A stretch of DNA of 10,802 bases from Sphingopyxis sp. (lineage in GTDB: Bacteria > Pseudomonadota > Alphaproteobacteria > Sphingomonadales > Sphingomonadaceae). Under the pieces are notes generated by a model. It was not told where the DNA came from. It saw only the letters and a program-made list of their open reading frames with translations, and ran no database searches. The position numbers and the translations under genes were made by a program. How positions within the stretch are numbered: the stretch's first letter is position 1; the number at the start of each line of letters is the position of its first letter. Shown one piece after another: positions 9,304-10,802 of the stretch. The stretch spans positions 1 through 10,802 of the forward strand of contig JAAUPH010000054.1 of the NCBI GenBank assembly GCA_012035435.1. Reading direction: 5' to 3'.

Positions 9304-9548
9304 CCGAAAGTTGGCTTTTCACCCTGTTTATCGGAGTGAGTGTTTTCAGCCTGTGTTGTCGAAACCTTTGGCAAGCATGTCGCACTTCTACGATCATTTA
9401 TCGACCCGACGTGTGGGATCGGGATGATCACCCTGTTCTGTTCTGGATGGTTGTCGGACTTTGTAGCTTGTTTGCGATTGCTATGGTGATCATGCTGATT
9501 GAACAACGGCTGGAAATAACTGACGGCTTTCGGGGGATGTTTAGATGA
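9300..9548 (+). CDS. Small two-helix membrane protein, unknown function
   Basis: An 82-residue protein that I do not recognise. Two hydrophobic segments are visible, about residues 5-20 ([16 protein letters not shown]) and 47-67 ([20 protein letters not shown]). A polar stretch between them contains [11 protein letters not shown], so a hairpin in the inner membrane is likely. The GTG start overlaps the pccB stop as GTGA, and the TGA overlaps the ATG of a broken mce copy as ATGA, so the gene reads like part of the pccB operon. Base composition is visibly less GC-rich than pccB. The close overlaps support a real gene, but no function can be read from the sequence. Confidence 0.65.
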   Translation: MTESWLFTLFIGVSVFSLCCRNLWQACRTSTIIYRPDVWDRDDHPVLFWMVVGLCSLFAIAMVIMLIEQRLEITDGFRGMFR

Positions 9549-9643
9549 AACTCGGTCGCTTCAACCACATCAGCGTCGTCACGCCCCAACCTAAATTCCT
9601 TCGTCACCCCCGCGAACGCGGGGGTCCATCACCAGCGGCTTGA
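9545..9643 (+). pseudogene. Truncated duplicate of the methylmalonyl-CoA epimerase start
   Basis: The open frame codes for 32 residues beginning [14 protein letters not shown], closely like the true mce start at 10000 (MKLGRLNHIGVAT). At DNA level 34 of the first 40 bases match. After ACGCCC (about 9586) the similarity stops and the frame runs into the palindromic repeat, ending at TGA 9641-9643. The ATG overlaps the stop of the upstream membrane protein gene as ATGA, as expected for a working mce start. I infer a remnant of an mce gene, or of its 5' end, left by duplication or insertion. A functional 32-residue peptide is possible but unlikely. Confidence 0.7.
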
Positions 9644-9689
9644 ATTTTGAGGGCGGGGGATGGATTCCCGCCTTCGCGGGAATGACGAA
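9600..9689. repeat. Pair of inverted REP-like palindromes (BIME/MITE-like element)
   Basis: Two 31-base arms (9600-9630 and 9659-9689) are inverted copies with five mismatches, separated by 28 bases. Each arm folds on its own. Arm 1 has CCCCCGCG/CGCGGGGG around AA (9607-9624). Arm 2 has ATTCCCGC/GCGGGAAT around CTTC (9664-9683). Most mismatches between arms are paired changes (CC with GG in one, TT with AA in the other), so both hairpins are kept. The minus strand translates as VIPAKAGIH...MDPRVRGGDE, a pattern familiar from dispersed repeats in proteobacterial genomes. Such elements are usually moved by REP-associated transposases elsewhere in the genome; none is encoded here. It lies inside the broken mce start region. 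Confidence 0.88.
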
Positions 9690-9692
9690 AGT

Positions 9693-9696
9693 GGAG
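9693..9696 (+). promoter_or_regulatory. Ribosome-binding site of the coiled-coil protein gene
   Basis: GGAG lies seven bases before the ATG at 9704, directly downstream of the repeat element. Confidence 0.5.
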
Positions 9697-9703
9697 TAGG
9701 CCA

Positions 9704-10003
9704 ATGAGCGAGAGAGAACTGACATTAGCCGAACTCGAAAATGAGGAATTCCGGCGACAATTGCAGCAAGAGTTGGATCGGTTGTCGCCGAAAGAGCAGG
9801 CAGAATTCGAAGTATTGGTCGGGCAAGCAAACGAAGCATTGCCTGTGATGCGTGCGTCGTTTGACAGAATGGAGGCCAAGATGAACGAGATGGCAGCGAG
9901 CGTTTCTGAAATCAAAGCGTCAGTGTTGCGTGTCAACGCTCGCCTCGATAAAATCGAGACCAATCTTGGCGAGGACTTCGACGGATGGATGCCGGACAGA
10001 TGA
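9704..10003 (+). CDS. Small coiled-coil protein, unknown function
   Basis: A 99-residue, highly charged protein that I do not recognise. The first part is rich in Glu, Gln and Arg (LAELENEEFRRQLQQELDRL). From about residue 48 to 90 hydrophobic residues recur at roughly heptad spacing (FDRMEAKMNEMAASVSEIKA, then VLRVNARLDKIETNL), which suggests an alpha-helical coiled coil. There is no signal peptide or membrane segment. A GGAG site precedes the ATG by seven bases, and the TGA overlaps the mce ATG as ATGA, so it may be translationally coupled to mce. Base composition is clearly less GC-rich than pccB or pgi. Together with the neighbouring repeat and the duplicated mce start, this suggests that the gene arrived by insertion. 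Confidence 0.65.
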   Translation: MSERELTLAELENEEFRRQLQQELDRLSPKEQAEFEVLVGQANEALPVMRASFDRMEAKMNEMAASVSEIKASVLRVNARLDKIETNLGEDFDGWMPDR

Positions 10004-10433
10004 AACTCGGCCGCCTCAACCATATCGGCGTCGCGACGCGTCCATCACCGCCAGCATCGCATTCTACCGCAACGTCATGGGCGCGACGCACATTCATGAA
10101 CCTTTCGACCTGCCCGAGCAGGGGGTGAAGGTATGTTTCGTCGATACTCCTACCCATTCGGGGATGGACGGCACGCAGATCGAGTTGATCGAGCCGCTGC
10201 CCGGCAACAGCAGTATCGCCGCTTTCCTTGAAAAGAACCCGCAGGGTGGGCAGCATCATGTCTGCTATGAAGTGCCCGACATCCACGCCGCCAAGGCGTG
10301 GTTCGAAGGGCAGGGGAAGCGCGTGCTGGGCGAGCCGCGCATTGGTGCGCATGGGACACTGATTTTCTTCGTCCACCCCAAGGATATGGGCGGCGTGTTG
10401 ACCGAGATTATGGAGACGCCGAAGGGGCATTAA
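10000..10433 (+). CDS. mce: Methylmalonyl-CoA epimerase, VOC/glyoxalase fold (apparent frameshift)
   Basis: Converts D- to L-methylmalonyl-CoA in the propionyl-CoA pathway, the step after the carboxylase that includes PccB. The start MKLGRLNHIGVAT is in frame 1, and the rest (SITASIAFYRN onward) is in frame 3. Restoring one C at about 10039 (ACGCCGTCC for ACGCGTCC) gives VATPSITASIAFYR and a 144-residue protein, normal for the family. Likely metal ligands are the His of LNHIGVA, the Gln of GTQIELIEP, the second His of GQHHVCYEV and the Glu of GVLTEIME. The ATG overlaps the preceding coiled-coil gene's stop. A generic glyoxalase/VOC protein is the alternative, but the closeness of pccB favours mce. 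Error and true inactivation cannot be separated from this sequence alone. Confidence 0.87.
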
Positions 10434-10434
10434 T

Positions 10435-10455
10435 CCCTCTCCCATCGGGAGAGGG
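10435..10455. repeat. Perfect inverted repeat, possible terminator, after mce
   Basis: CCCTCTCCC and GGGAGAGGG form a perfect 9-base stem with an ATC loop, starting one base after the mce stop. No U-run follows on either strand, so it is not a classical intrinsic terminator. This type of short palindrome is common between genes in sphingomonads. It may protect the mRNA 3' end. Confidence 0.7.
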
Positions 10456-10459
10456 GCGA

Positions 10460-10493
10460 GGGGTGAAAAGACTTCACGCAGTTTCGTCACCCC
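10460..10493. repeat. Second inverted repeat between convergent genes
   Basis: GGGGTGA (10460-10466) and TCACCCC (10487-10493) form a 7-base stem around a 20-base loop between the ends of mce and the homocysteine methyltransferase gene. The right arm is part of TTCGTCACCCC, the same 11 bases that begin the palindromic element at 9600. It could be a remnant of that repeat or part of a bidirectional terminator. Confidence 0.45.
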
Positions 10494-10502
10494 ACCTTGG
10501 CG

Positions 10503-10802
10503 TCAGTCAGGCTGAAGTTGTCCCTGCGCCAGCGCCGCAATATGGGCTGCGCCAATTCCGCAGCATCCGCCGACCAGAGTCGCGCCGGACGCCACCCGTT
10601 GCCGCGCCCAGCGCACATAGGCGTCGGGGCCAAGGTCGCTGCGAGTCTGCTGAAGATCGACATTGGCGGCTTTTTGGTCAGCCGCGGCGGCGAAGCCATT
10701 GGCATAGACGCCAATCGCCAGATCACCGGCGCCGATCGCCTGCTTGGCTTCGCGCACGGCCGCGTCCATCGCCTCCGGGCGGCTGCAATTGAACAGGATC
10801 GC
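10503..10802 (-). CDS. Homocysteine S-methyltransferase family protein, C-terminal part (5' end outside window)
   Basis: Zinc-dependent enzyme domain that transfers a methyl group to homocysteine to make methionine. The last 100 residues are visible. They begin AILFNCSRPEAM, which carries the first zinc-binding Cys, continue through GVYANGF, and contain VGGCCGIGAAHI with the paired zinc-binding Cys. The protein ends about 27 residues later at QLQPD, so it stops after the barrel and has no cobalamin-binding domain. It is therefore a short MmuM/BHMT-like enzyme, or the separately encoded homocysteine domain of a split methionine synthase. The methyl donor cannot be told from this part. The gene converges on mce with 69 bases between the stops. 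Confidence 0.9.
   Translation of the reverse strand, partial: AILFNCSRPEAMDAAVREAKQAIGAGDLAIGVYANGFAAAADQKAANVDLQQTRSDLGPDAYVRWARQRVASGATLVGGCCGIGAAHIAALAQGQLQPD

Noticed and set aside
9591..9839. A minus-strand frame reading VIPAKAGIH and MDPRVRGGDE
   Set aside because: This is the familiar false translation of the dispersed palindromic repeat, not a gene.
1..10802. CRISPR array, toxin-antitoxin, phage, restriction or other defence system
   Set aside because: No spaced direct repeats, nuclease, integrase or transposase frames are visible; apart from the 9300-10000 patch, the genes are ordinary housekeeping and metabolic genes.

Overview
The window looks like chromosomal DNA of an alphaproteobacterium, most likely a sphingomonad of the Sphingopyxis/Sphingomonas type. 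The evidence is the GC-rich codon use, the lepB-rnc-era cluster with start/stop overlaps, the CVIRGC form of glutathione reductase, a propionyl-CoA carboxylase beta gene followed by a methylmalonyl-CoA epimerase, and a dispersed palindromic repeat whose minus-strand translation reads like the common PAKAGIH...MDPRVRGGDE pattern. The genus is an inference.

Layout. The 3' end of topA (DNA topoisomerase I) enters from the left on the plus strand and stops 8 bases from the convergent end of era. On the minus strand, lepB (signal peptidase I), rnc (RNase III) and era (ribosome-assembly GTPase) form a tight unit with TTGA and ATGA overlaps. Diverging from lepB, the plus strand carries pgi (glucose-6-phosphate isomerase) and gor (glutathione reductase). 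An extended short-chain reductase and pccB follow. After pccB comes a lower-GC accessory patch at about 9300-10000. It holds a small two-helix membrane protein gene, a broken copy of the beginning of the epimerase gene, a palindromic repeat pair and a small coiled-coil protein gene. The full-length epimerase gene (mce) comes next. The window ends in the 3' part of a convergent homocysteine S-methyltransferase gene.

Function. pccB and mce belong to propionyl-CoA catabolism (propionyl-CoA to D- and then L-methylmalonyl-CoA). The carboxylase alpha subunit and the mutase are not in the window. pgi and gor serve sugar phosphate and thiol redox metabolism. lepB, rnc and era serve secretion, RNA processing and 30S maturation.

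Two things stand out. First, four genes (topA, rnc, the reductase and mce) are each split by a shift equal to the loss of one base, and each becomes a normal full-length frame if one base is restored. Since topA and rnc are core genes, consensus errors are the simplest explanation. Second, the start of mce is present twice, 455 bases apart, and each copy overlaps the stop codon of a different small gene by ATGA. The intervening DNA contains the repeat and an unrecognised coiled-coil gene, which suggests an insertion or rearrangement at the mce start. I found no CRISPR array, tRNA, rRNA, transposase or defence system.
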